Positions 43,349 through 51,947 of a stretch of 64,000 nucleotides of DNA are shown piece by piece. Position 1 is the stretch's first letter, and each line of letters opens with the position of its first letter. This DNA is from Desulfosediminicola flagellatus (GTDB taxonomy: Bacteria > Desulfobacterota > Desulfobulbia > Desulfobulbales > Desulfocapsaceae), in the NCBI RefSeq assembly GCF_005116655.2, contig NZ_CP050698.1, positions 4,053,501 through 4,117,500 on the forward strand, given 5' to 3'. The translations under genes and the position numbers were made by a program. The notes beneath the pieces are model-generated. The model was given only the letters and a program-made list of their open reading frames with translations. It ran no database searches and had not been told where the DNA came from.

Positions 43349-43730
43349 CTGAACCTCCTTATTCTCCCGAAAAACAGTTAGTTTCCATCATAAAAACAAT
43401 AAGCTATAAACCTTTATCTATCGAATATTGTTCGGAGTCTTCGCTATGCTCCGCTTACCTGCCCTTTTAGCACACTGACTTCGTTTCTTAATCAGTCATA
43501 TAGCGCTGCTACGCTCCTTCATTCGTGCCTCGCAGTGCGCTAAATTTGCAGAACAATCTTTACGACATGTAAAGATTTACAGAAAACTCATCATTTCGGG
43601 GACTGCGCTTACCTGTTCAAGATCGAGGTGCGTATCAGTTTTTTACCGCAGGCATACTGCTGATGTTCCAAGGATATAAACCTGACACGCAACACAAAGA
43701 TTGAGCTAAAAGGCAGTTTTAGGATGAAAA
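43349..43730 (-). other. Structured gap between dctP and dctQ
   Basis: No gene is seen. It holds several inverted repeats, including TAGCGC.TGC...GC.GTGCGCTA (about 43500-43542) and a perfect 9-bp stem AATCTTTAC/GTAAAGATT (43555-43577). These hairpins could set the ratio of receptor to permease mRNA, as in the other two TRAP operons here. Confidence 0.45.
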
Positions 43731-44759
43731 CTAGTTAGCTGCATCAATTGCTGCTGCTGCCTTATTAACAAGATCCTCGCCGATAACTTTTGTCCACTTA
43801 TCGTAAACAGAAGCAGTTTTGGCTCTGAACTCGGCACGGGCGGCGTTATCAAGTTCCGTTACTTCCATCCCGTTTGCACGCAATGTTTCAAGAGCACTCA
43901 GATCAGGGGCAATAAGTCCCTTACGAACGATTCCACGTTGCTGCTCAGCCGCTTCTATAGCAGCCTGACGGATGATTTCCTGATCTTCAGGAGTGAAACT
44001 AGCCATAGTTTTATTGTTAACAGTCAGCATCAGCGGGTCGATAACATAACGCCAGATAGTCGCATATTTATGGAACTGCCAGATTTTAACAGGGATCTCG
44101 ATAGCTACAACCGGGTTTTCCTGCCCATCAACAACACCCTGCTGAAAAGCTACCTGAGCATCACCCCAGTTCATATTCACCGGGTTTGCACCCAACGCTT
44201 TCATAGTATCAATAAAGATAGGGGTACCAACAACACGTACCTTCATTCCTTCCAGATCCTGTGGTTGAGTGATAGCGCGCTTGGAGTTAGTGATTTCACG
44301 GAAGCCATTTTCACCCCATGCCAGAACAGTAACACCTTTGGATTTGAGCTCTTCCCCCAGTTCCTTACCTACCTCCCCCTGGATGACAGCATCAAGTGCT
44401 TTGTAATCCGGGAAAAAGAACGGCAGGTTAAAGACATTCAGCGGCTTAATGGTGGTCGACCAGTTGATGGTGGATGCAAAACAGAATTCAGCCACACCCT
44501 GGCGATGGATAAGAAATTCATTGGTCTGTTTACCAGCCATAAGTGAAGAGGATGTATACACCTTGATATTGATGCGACCATCAGTTCTCTCACGTACGAG
44601 ATCGGCAAAATGGGTTGCTCCTGCTCCCCATGGGAGTTTCGGACCAACTACAACGCTCATTTTATATTCTTTTTTATATTTGCTACCGGCAAACACAAAA
44701 GAAGGGGAAACAAGCGCGAGCAAGGCAACAACAAAAACAACAGACATTCGTTTGAACAT
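43731..44759 (-). CDS. dctP: TRAP transporter solute-binding protein DctP (second system)
   Basis: Periplasmic receptor of 342 residues. The signal peptide (MFKRMSVVFVVALLALVSPS, cleavage near VFA-G) is followed by a DctP body. GMKVRVVGTPIFIDTMKALG carries the Arg that binds the substrate carboxylate, and GANPVNMNWGDAQVAFQQGV follows. GGAGG is 4 bases from the ATG. It is first in the second P-Q-M operon. Confidence 0.93.
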   Translation of the reverse strand: MFKRMSVVFVVALLALVSPSFVFAGSKYKKEYKMSVVVGPKLPWGAGATHFADLVRERTDGRINIKVYTSSSLMAGKQTNEFLIHRQGVAEFCFASTINWSTTIKPLNVFNLPFFFPDYKALDAVIQGEVGKELGEELKSKGVTVLAWGENGFREITNSKRAITQPQDLEGMKVRVVGTPIFIDTMKALGANPVNMNWGDAQVAFQQGVVDGQENPVVAIEIPVKIWQFHKYATIWRYVIDPLMLTVNNKTMASFTPEDQEIIRQAAIEAAEQQRGIVRKGLIAPDLSALETLRANGMEVTELDNAARAEFRAKTASVYDKWTKVIGEDLVNKAAAAIDAAN

Positions 44760-45089
44760 GGTACCTCCAAGTGAGTGGGATGAGATAAAAAATAGTTAGA
44801 TCAACACAAAAAAACGTTGGTTAGGATCATAGAAGAAATTGCCAGACCCGTCAATAATTAAAGGAATATCAAATGGTAACAATAAATATACCAAGATACT
44901 AACAGGATGCCTGTTGTAGCGATGAGCGTACCTGCGTCAACACAGGTAATTGATATTGAGTATCAGCAGAAACAATTCCAGACAGAGATAATAGCCTCAC
45001 CTGAAATTCTGTGACCGTAAATTGTATAGAACAAACCGATATTCAGACGCCAAAAGTAAATGTCAATATACAAAAACGTTCATAATAAT

Positions 45090-45215
45090 CATGAAGAATT
45101 ATGACAATTATTCAATGAGGTGTATAGCTGGCAGCTGTCATTGGGGGTCGAACTGTGCCGGGAGGTGCAGGGAGGTGCAGGGCGAGATCATCAGTCGCAC
45201 TATATTGATATAATG
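45090..45215 (+). pseudogene. Relic of a glycyl-radical enzyme C terminus
   Basis: Translated in shifting frames this stretch gives MR.IAG, then VELCREVQ, then EIISRTI, which follows the cutC ending [20 protein letters not shown] and its EIISRTM tail in order and spacing. A repeated GGAGGTGCAG and small indels break the frame, and the radical-loop Tyr codon is missing. It is therefore the dead end of a second CutC-like gene in the same orientation as cutC, 8.7 kb away. The rest of 44760-45293 shows no gene. Confidence 0.6.
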
Positions 45216-45293
45216 AACCCGAATAAAGAAAAGCGCTGTCAGGTGGGATGCAAGAGTGTTTACATTGCAGAATTTAACGTGGTCCAACCACTA

Positions 45294-45638
45294 TCATTCA
45301 ATTACATGAATCTGAATTTCATCATCTGAGTATTGCTTGACCTCAACGCCTGCACAGCTGGATTTCGTGACATGATTAACGCTGAGTAACACTTTGAATA
45401 TTCCAGTATTTTCTGACCTGACTTTTACCCCGCCATTTACCAGAGTATATTCTGTTCTTTCGTCATGAGCATCAAGCTCTACCTTAAGGTTATAAAAATC
45501 ACCACCACCGATTTTAGCTTCTGGCAAGGAAACCGGGATAAAGAGCCACTCTCCTTTTTGAGCTGTATAGGCATGCTCAGTACCGGAAACAGGTAGAGCC
45601 ATCAACAACATAATACTTAGCAATATATATTTTTTCAT
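45294..45638 (-). CDS. Small exported protein of unknown function, molybdoenzyme operon
   Basis: A 114-residue protein with a clear signal peptide (MKKYILLSIMLLMALPVSGT) and a mature part of about 95 residues that looks like a small beta sandwich (FYNLKVELDAHD, VKVRSENTGIFKVLLSVNHV). One Cys (SSCAGVEV) remains in the mature part. I do not recognise the family. It is the last gene of the minus-strand TorD-like / DmsA-like / DmsB-like operon, 39 bases after the iron-sulfur gene and behind a strong hairpin, so it may be a periplasmic partner of that enzyme. Confidence 0.65.
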   Translation of the reverse strand: MKKYILLSIMLLMALPVSGTEHAYTAQKGEWLFIPVSLPEAKIGGGDFYNLKVELDAHDERTEYTLVNGGVKVRSENTGIFKVLLSVNHVTKSSCAGVEVKQYSDDEIQIHVIE

Positions 45639-45646
45639 TATTCTTC

Positions 45647-45672
45647 ATGCCCGGGCTGGAAGGCCCGGGCAT
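45647..45672 (-). other. Stem-loop between iron-sulfur and small exported protein genes
   Basis: ATGCCCGGGC and GCCCGGGCAT form a perfect 10-bp GC-rich stem with a 6-base loop, ending 8 bases before the next start codon. It can hide the ribosome-binding site or act as a partial terminator. Confidence 0.55.
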
Positions 45673-45677
45673 CTCTG

Positions 45678-46250
45678 TTAAGAATCCTTTTTTGCCAGGG
45701 CCAACTGAGGTGCTGTCGGCCTGATAAACCTGGTGGAAGGGTTAAGCTTTTCGTGCTTATCAAATCCCGGCGGATATTGCTCAGCCTTCGAATCCTTGAG
45801 CGTTGCCAGATCGACAATGGTAAGTGCTTTGGTCGGGCATCCCAATACACATGCAGGCTTTAAACCGGCATCAACACGCTCAACACACATGCTGCACTTT
45901 TCCGCTCGCTCAAGAACCACGTTATCTTTTGCAGCACCATACGGACATTCATCAATACAGGCATGACAATAGACACACTTCTCGGCACTATGCACGACGA
46001 TGCCATCCTTTGCCCTCTTCTCATGCGCCTGAACCGGACACACTTCGACACAAACAGGCTTGGCACAATGATTACAGGCAAGTGAATAAAATGCTCTCTC
46101 ACGGTGAGGATAATGCTCTTCAGAAAGAGGTGTCAGGTCGCGCCATACTACGCCAGGCTCTTGATGATATTGATTTTTGCATGCCAATGCACATGAGTAG
46201 CAACCAATACATTTTTTGGAATTGACCATAAAGGCCAGTTGTTTTTTCAT
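45678..46250 (-). CDS. DmsB-like four-cluster ferredoxin subunit
   Basis: Electron-transfer subunit with four Cys motifs for 4Fe-4S clusters: CIGCYSCALAC (14-24), CNHCAKPVCVEVC, CVYCHACIDECP and CSMCVERVDAG...CVLGCP. It has the usual arrangement of DmsB/PsrB-type proteins. It follows the catalytic subunit by 10 bases. No membrane-anchor subunit (DmsC/NrfD) is encoded after it, so electrons may be exchanged with soluble periplasmic carriers. It lacks its own signal peptide and would be co-exported with the Tat-marked catalytic subunit. Confidence 0.92.
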   Translation of the reverse strand: MKKQLAFMVNSKKCIGCYSCALACKNQYHQEPGVVWRDLTPLSEEHYPHRERAFYSLACNHCAKPVCVEVCPVQAHEKRAKDGIVVHSAEKCVYCHACIDECPYGAAKDNVVLERAEKCSMCVERVDAGLKPACVLGCPTKALTIVDLATLKDSKAEQYPPGFDKHEKLNPSTRFIRPTAPQLALAKKDS

Positions 46251-46260
46251 TATGTTCTCC

Positions 46261-48528
46261 CTATGCCTTGGCTATATCTGCAAACTGATCATGAATGGCA
46301 ACACCCGGGGCTCCGGTCTTGAAGCTGCCCATATCAGAAGATTCGTCATCGACCAGATTCTGGACGTTGTAGTCAGCCTTTCTGAACCAGGCCTCGTACA
46401 TCAGAATGACATCTTCGGCCACATTATCAGTAAGTTTTGCTTTCACGGTTACATTTCCTACTTTGTTAAAGACCTTCACCATATCGCCATCAGCAATGTT
46501 TTTGGCTTTCGCTGAAACGGGGTTGATATAGACAAACGGTTCTTTGTTGAAGTCTTCCATGTAATCAATATTTATAAACTGCGAATGCAAACCAAACTGG
46601 GTATGCGGGGTGAGTACCCTGAACTTGTCATACGCCTTTCTTCTGACCTTGTGCTCTGGTAGTTTGGTATGACCATATTCAGCTGCGAGATCTGAACTGA
46701 ATTCATATTTACCTGAAGGTGTAGCAAATTTTCTGTCATGCCATGAAGCACTGGAGGGAAGCTTTGCTTTTTTCGGTCCACTTCGCAAATCCTCCCAGCT
46801 CTTAATACCGAAAAACTTGTGGATTCCCTCGTTAAACTCTTTTTCCATCCAGACCTTGGTGTCCATAATCTGTGGGAAGGTACAAGAACCTGCCTCTAGC
46901 TCATTCATCTTCTTTGAGAGCATGGCAGCGATCTGAAGATCACTTCTTGCCTCATACTGTTCTGGAATAGCCTTCTCGTTGATGCTGAGCCAATAGTGCC
47001 AGTAGGAGACGTTGACGGTGTACTCTTCAAACAGAGTGGTTGCCGGCAACACGATATCGGCATTTTGCACTGTCTCATTGAAGAACTGGTCTACAACAAC
47101 TACCATCTCAAGTTTCTCAAATGCCCTCTGCAGTTTCGGTCTGTCAAAATCCTGACCAAAAGGATTCTTACAGGCTACCCATAACAACCTGATGGGCGGT
47201 TCGTCAGTGGTCAGGATCGACTCGGCCAGCTTATTGATATTGATGGTTCTATCAGAATACTGTGCACCACCTTCCTGCTCTTTGGTGAACTCACTCTTGA
47301 TCGTGTCTTTACCAAGATAACCAAGCGAACCCTCTGGTTGTTTCTGGACCATGGCATTATAATTAAAGCCCCAGGTCTGGAGATGACCGTATCGAACACC
47401 GCCACCTTCTTTGCCAATGTTGCCGGTCATTGCCGCCAGGGCATCAATTGCCCGAACATTGACACCACCGTTCATATGCCTCTGCAAACCGTATCCTGCC
47501 CAGATCGTACCCGGCTCTGCTTTCGCGTACTCTTCAGCAATCTCGCGAATTACTTCTGCAGACACCCCACTCTCCTCGGCTGCCCACTCAACAGTCACAT
47601 TCTCTTTGAGATAACTGACAAACTCATCGAATCCTTTGCTGAACTTCTCGACAAATTCAGTATTATACAATCCCTTATCCACGATGTGACGCGCCATTCC
47701 GAGAGCCAGAACACCATCCTGGGAGGTCTTGACCCGTACATAAAGATCCGCCTTCGCCGCTGTCTGGGTCAGGAGCGGATCGATAACAACCAACTTGGCC
47801 CCTCTCTCCTGCGCCTCGTAGATAAACTTCATGGTGTGCATGGAGTTCCAGGCAGGATTACCGCCCCAGATAATGATGTATTTGGCTTTGACAAAATCTT
47901 CAGGGTCGTTGCACCACATATTACCCATATCAAAATTCTGGGCATCAATACCTGCAGGCCAACATGGTGTGCCAACAAAACGACTGGTATAACCGAGAGA
48001 ACTCATCATTCCCTCAACACCGTAATGGGTAATGCCGAAGTTGCCGGAGTATTTATCAAGCGCCATACCCAGCAGACTGCCGTCTTTTTTCTTCAGTTCA
48101 AAGATCTTATCAGCAATTTCTGTCAGTGCCTCATCCCAACTGATTCGCTTCCAGTTGCCGGTACCTCTGCCGATCTGCTTCATCGGGTACTTAATCCTGT
48201 CAGGGCTGTATACCCTTCGCGGATAAGCATATCCCTTTACACACAGGGCACCGTCAGTAAATGTGGACTCCTGCGCACCCTCAATAAATTCCAGAACACC
48301 ATTGCGTACATAGGATTTTATGCTGCATGTGTCATAACAGTTTCGGGGGCAGGCATTACGGAATATGTCATATTCCCCTTCATATTGAATACGCTCCCAG
48401 GCATTTGCCCGCAGGATTCCGGCAGGTATCGATGCCATAACTCCTGCTGCAACCATACCTTTCAGAAAACCACGTCTGCTGAAAGGACAGACAACTGCCT
48501 TATCGGTTTTATCCAGCTCTTTTTTCAT
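46261..48528 (-). CDS. Tat-exported molybdopterin oxidoreductase (DMSO-reductase family)
   Basis: Catalytic subunit with a bis-pterin Mo or W centre. The Tat signal is SRRGFLKGMVAAGV (17-30). The N-terminal 4Fe-4S site has Cys60, Cys64, Cys68 and Cys96. Pterin-binding segments include YIIIWGGNPAWNSM and KLVVIDPLLTQTA. The metal-ligand position cannot be fixed by eye; Cys189 in FVGTPCWPAGID is a candidate, which would set it apart from Ser-ligated DMSO reductases. The length (755) suits a DmsA/PsrA-type enzyme. It overlaps the TorD-like gene by 4 bases and is followed by the DmsB-like gene. The substrate is unknown. Confidence 0.9.
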   Translation of the reverse strand: MKKELDKTDKAVVCPFSRRGFLKGMVAAGVMASIPAGILRANAWERIQYEGEYDIFRNACPRNCYDTCSIKSYVRNGVLEFIEGAQESTFTDGALCVKGYAYPRRVYSPDRIKYPMKQIGRGTGNWKRISWDEALTEIADKIFELKKKDGSLLGMALDKYSGNFGITHYGVEGMMSSLGYTSRFVGTPCWPAGIDAQNFDMGNMWCNDPEDFVKAKYIIIWGGNPAWNSMHTMKFIYEAQERGAKLVVIDPLLTQTAAKADLYVRVKTSQDGVLALGMARHIVDKGLYNTEFVEKFSKGFDEFVSYLKENVTVEWAAEESGVSAEVIREIAEEYAKAEPGTIWAGYGLQRHMNGGVNVRAIDALAAMTGNIGKEGGGVRYGHLQTWGFNYNAMVQKQPEGSLGYLGKDTIKSEFTKEQEGGAQYSDRTININKLAESILTTDEPPIRLLWVACKNPFGQDFDRPKLQRAFEKLEMVVVVDQFFNETVQNADIVLPATTLFEEYTVNVSYWHYWLSINEKAIPEQYEARSDLQIAAMLSKKMNELEAGSCTFPQIMDTKVWMEKEFNEGIHKFFGIKSWEDLRSGPKKAKLPSSASWHDRKFATPSGKYEFSSDLAAEYGHTKLPEHKVRRKAYDKFRVLTPHTQFGLHSQFINIDYMEDFNKEPFVYINPVSAKAKNIADGDMVKVFNKVGNVTVKAKLTDNVAEDVILMYEAWFRKADYNVQNLVDDESSDMGSFKTGAPGVAIHDQFADIAKA

Positions 48529-49082
48529 TCCATCTCCTTATCTTGCGTAGTATTACCGGTCTCGTTCTCAACCCACTCTGACAACAGCATCAGTACATTC
48601 TTTACTGCCACAGATTCCTGGCAATGCTCCATTGCTCTGGTGGAAAATTCCGGAACCCATAATGCGATATGTTCATGAATAAAACCGGCATACGCATCTG
48701 CCGCTTCAGGCAACTTGTCGGCGAGAAGCAACAGATGTCTGCATGCATCAAGTTCGTAGGCGAGACTGTCTTCAGGTTCGCTTCCTATCTCATCAATTCT
48801 AAGCCCGATGGATTCATAAAATGTGCGTATTTCGGCCGTTACGTTCCCCTGTATCAACCCTTCGGGATCGAGGTATACCGAGGCTACAGCAGGTGCCAGC
48901 GGTGCCATAGGGCCAGTAAAAAGCTTGTTGAAGGTGAACTCTTCCAGATCCCAGTCAATCTTTTGAGGATCACTGCCAGGATCACTAAGAGCTGAAATTT
49001 TGAGGTAGGCTTGTCTCAGATGCTCTTTTCTGCCGTAATGAAAAAAGTCCCTGAAAGCTTCGAGGAGTTGTGGTCTATCCAT
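48525..49082 (-). CDS. TorD/DmsD-family molybdoenzyme chaperone
   Basis: All-helical cytoplasmic chaperone of 185 residues that guards cofactor loading and Tat export of the adjacent oxidoreductase. The start at 49082 follows AAGGG; a longer frame to 49157 would enter the inverted repeat. The family features are ELDACRHLLLLADKLPEA and IHEHIALWVPEFS. It is the first gene of the operon, overlapping the catalytic-subunit gene by 4 bases. Confidence 0.85.
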   Translation of the reverse strand: MDRPQLLEAFRDFFHYGRKEHLRQAYLKISALSDPGSDPQKIDWDLEEFTFNKLFTGPMAPLAPAVASVYLDPEGLIQGNVTAEIRTFYESIGLRIDEIGSEPEDSLAYELDACRHLLLLADKLPEAADAYAGFIHEHIALWVPEFSTRAMEHCQESVAVKNVLMLLSEWVENETGNTTQDKEME

Positions 49083-49154
49083 GTTCAATACCCTTTTGTT
49101 GTGTTTCAAAGATGATAAACGGGTATGAAATGGGAGTAAATGGGAGGTATTGGG

Positions 49155-49188
49155 CATTTAATGGGTATGAAAACATACCCATTAAATG
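49155..49188. promoter_or_regulatory. 15-bp inverted repeat upstream of the molybdoenzyme operon
   Basis: CATTTAATGGGTATG, four A, then its exact complement. GGGTATGAAA also occurs singly near 49121, closer to the chaperone start. It lies between the PAS/LuxR regulator stop and torD. It can be the regulator's binding site or a hairpin ending the regulator transcript; the extra direct copy favours an operator. Confidence 0.55.
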
Positions 49189-49245
49189 AGATGATTTGAG
49201 AGAAAGAAAACTGACTACAAGGCTAATACACTGAAAACATTTAAT

Positions 49246-50898
49246 TTACTTGTTCAAGTAGGCAAAAAGATTTACATCTTTTCCACTCAGGCCGAGCTTT
49301 CGCCTGATATTTTTACGATGTGTCTGCACTGTTTCTATGGATATTGCCATGGCATCAGCGATATCCTTTGAGGTCGAACCTGCCTGAATCATCTGACACA
49401 CATGCACTTCAGATTTAGTTAATCGGATAATGTCTTCATTACTTATAGCACCTGAAGACCTGGTCAGACCTGCCAACTGGTCACGAAGTATTTTCATATA
49501 CATGTCGCGAACATCGCGGTTATCTTCAGCCGCCAGTTTCTGCAATGACGGAATAATACTTGTTGTCACCTTCTGGGCTATTGAAACCTCAAGATCTTCC
49601 TTGTCCCGGTCTATGGCCTTCATGACATTTCTGAGAGTAACATTCATCTCTTCAGCTTTTGTTTTCTCCTCGCGTAAATATCTCTCCATCGCTTTTTGCT
49701 GAGTGATATTGCGCACAATCAGGTGAAGAAAATCTTCTCCACCAAGGCGAAATTTATTAACCGTGATACTCGCAGGAAATGCATCGCCGCTTCCGGTAAT
49801 ACCATTGACCTCGCCATGCCAGACATCCCCCTCGTTTATCAATGCGGCCTGACGCAGGTTATCTATGCTGTCCGGATGAATTATTTTTACGCAATTTGCT
49901 CCTTCAAGCCACTGACTTGTCATTCCAAACATGTCAGCCGCTTTCTGATTGGCCTGGGTAATCATTAACGAATTGTCTACCAGCAGGATACCTTCACCTG
50001 CTGAAGTGAATAGTGAGCGGAAGAGTTGTTCGGATTGTGTTAATGCTTCCGTGCGTTCCAGAACCTGGTGTTCAAGCTGCACCCTCTGATCGATAAGAGA
50101 CGTGATATCACTTAGAATGATGACATACCCGGCTGAGGCCAGAGACACCTTTTTCAGTGGTACGATAACCATAGAATAAATTTCGATACCGTCATTCATC
50201 CTGATTTCATGACTTTGCCCATGCGGATAGCGTTCAAGAAATGTTGGTACCGAATAGTCCTCATGATCAATATGCCTGAAGACGCTATCTCCAAGAGCAT
50301 TAATACCGAAATGCTCTCTTGCGACGCCATTCATCTCAAGAATTCCCCCGGTATCGTTTATTACCAGGACAATATCAGAGGTTGACTCAAAAATGTTTTC
50401 ATACTTATTTTTCTCTAACGTCAAGCTGCGGTTCTTTTCAGCAAGCATACTGAGCTTAGTATCGTGGGTCGGATCATCCCAATCCGCAACAGTAATCGTT
50501 TCAATTGCATCTACAATCCGACGAAATTCGATATGGTGTTGGAGTTTTTCGTGATCAGGCAGATCGGACAGTAGAATGATATCCTCAACAGCATGGAGCA
50601 ATGTCTTGAAACAACCGAAGAACATCTCTGCCTTCAAGCCCCGGGCCTGGTGCCTCCTGCCTGTCTGCACAAGAAAATCCGCCATCTCCCTGTTGTTTTT
50701 CAGAATTGATGGGAAGCGTAAAGACTTCCCCTGAGACAGAAGTGCCTGGATGGGTTCAATAAGGCCGCGAAGACTGAGAATGCAATCCTCTTTCTTGGCA
50801 GTTGTATGCTCAAGATATCCTGCCTGTTCCATGTACTCAGTCCACTTCACAAGGAACGTGTCCATCTCCTCCAGGATTGAATCCAACAATACTTTCAC
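49246..50898 (-). CDS. PAS-domain sensor/transcription regulator with LuxR-type output
   Basis: A 550-residue one-protein sensor-activator. It has an N-terminal helical region (1-150), a PAS domain (about 163-275), a coiled-coil link, a second PAS domain with PAC (about 290-410), a further helix and a C-terminal LuxR/GerE helix-turn-helix (about 485-550: LTKSEVHVCQMIQAGSTSKD, AISIETVQTHRKNIRRKLGL). There is no kinase domain. It is directly upstream of, and on the same strand as, the molybdoenzyme operon, so it probably controls it in response to redox state or substrate. Confidence 0.88.
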   Translation of the reverse strand: MKVLLDSILEEMDTFLVKWTEYMEQAGYLEHTTAKKEDCILSLRGLIEPIQALLSQGKSLRFPSILKNNREMADFLVQTGRRHQARGLKAEMFFGCFKTLLHAVEDIILLSDLPDHEKLQHHIEFRRIVDAIETITVADWDDPTHDTKLSMLAEKNRSLTLEKNKYENIFESTSDIVLVINDTGGILEMNGVAREHFGINALGDSVFRHIDHEDYSVPTFLERYPHGQSHEIRMNDGIEIYSMVIVPLKKVSLASAGYVIILSDITSLIDQRVQLEHQVLERTEALTQSEQLFRSLFTSAGEGILLVDNSLMITQANQKAADMFGMTSQWLEGANCVKIIHPDSIDNLRQAALINEGDVWHGEVNGITGSGDAFPASITVNKFRLGGEDFLHLIVRNITQQKAMERYLREEKTKAEEMNVTLRNVMKAIDRDKEDLEVSIAQKVTTSIIPSLQKLAAEDNRDVRDMYMKILRDQLAGLTRSSGAISNEDIIRLTKSEVHVCQMIQAGSTSKDIADAMAISIETVQTHRKNIRRKLGLSGKDVNLFAYLNK

Positions 50899-51266
50899 TC
50901 GTTATCTCCCTTGAAACTTCAGAAAACTCGCATTGAATCTGCATAAATGCTGTCTGGATACGATCATATCAAGAGCAACAGGATAGTATCACAAGTACTA
51001 CACATGTCTATCATGAGCAATCTGCAAAGGTTGCTTTCAGCTTCGTCGGATGTAAAACTGTTGAGGTAATAGTCGAACATTACATATAGAATAACCGATA
51101 CCAAATTCGCTCTAAACGTGAAAAGTCAAGGTGCCTGATTGAGCAGAACGAGGTATATATTACTTATGCACTTGCCAGACGGGTCTGTAGTAGCCACCCA
51201 GGCATGTTCCCACTGTTTATCATACCCGCAATATTTTATAAATTTACGACTCGAAAGGATAGATGT
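50899..51266. other. Intergenic region, nothing recognised
   Basis: Divergent promoter space between the PAS/LuxR regulator (-) and ppnP (+). No gene, RNA or strong repeat was seen. Confidence 0.4.
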
Positions 51267-51584
51267 ATGTCAGAATTCAAGGATGTAACAGTTATTAAAG
51301 CAGCAAGTGTTTACTTTGATGGGCAGGTCACCAGTCGCACAGTTGTTTTTCCTGATGGCTCCCGCAAAACCCTCGGGATTATGCTTCCTGGTGAGTATGA
51401 ATTCAATACCGCCGCCAAAGAAATCATGGAAATCCTTTCCGGAGAACTCGAAGTGTTACTCACACCCGAGGCAGGATGGAAAACGATTTCGGGCGGAGAA
51501 GAATTTGAAGTGGCCGCCAATTCAAAATTCGGTGTTAAAGTCAAAAGCATTACTGACTATTGCTGCTCTTACATAACGGCATAA
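51267..51584 (+). CDS. ppnP: Pyrimidine/purine nucleoside phosphorylase PpnP
   Basis: Small cupin-fold enzyme (DUF1255) that cleaves several nucleosides with phosphate. The start at 51267 ([20 protein letters not shown]) follows AAAGGATAG and matches the family N terminus. The core motifs [20 protein letters not shown] and [20 protein letters not shown] are conserved. The length (105) is close to the usual 94 or so. It is a single-gene unit. Confidence 0.9.
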   Translation: MSEFKDVTVIKAASVYFDGQVTSRTVVFPDGSRKTLGIMLPGEYEFNTAAKEIMEILSGELEVLLTPEAGWKTISGGEEFEVAANSKFGVKVKSITDYCCSYITA

Positions 51585-51620
51585 GTAACACTTCTTTACA
51601 AACTTCGTTGTTATAATTTC

Positions 51621-51659
51621 CCCATCATTACGACGTACTCCAGTACGCTGTAATGATGG
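51621..51659. repeat. Inverted repeat after ppnP
   Basis: CCATCATTAC and GTAATGATGG pair across an inner GTACTCCAGTAC hairpin. No T-run follows, so it is more repeat-like than a terminator. The remainder of 51585-51947 shows no gene. Confidence 0.45.
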
Positions 51660-51947
51660 AAAATAAACACATAACAGCAACCTGCTGAATTGTTCTATTC
51701 GATGTGGCTTAACATGTGCCTGACAAACAGATTACACCATAGCACTAAAACTCTTTAAAGGGCTCACAAAACAACCACTTCAATAATAACCAGCAACACA
51801 GTTGCATAAACGGAATATCCTCTTAACCTGTACAATGCAGTCTGTTTAAACGACTGATCAACACATTGTAAAAAAAAGTCAGACAACCGAGACAGTTCGA
51901 CAAACCGATACACCTAAACACCCCACAATCAAAAAGGTGAAAAGAAC

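Noticed and set aside
45022..45213. 63-codon ORF as an intact gene
   Set aside because: It has no ribosome-binding site, and its only recognisable parts match the glycyl-radical enzyme end in broken frames, so it is a relic.
47338..48678. Long open frame (446 codons) on the plus strand
   Set aside because: It is antisense to the molybdoenzyme and TorD-like genes, has no ribosome-binding site or family pattern, and its composition is that of a shadow frame.
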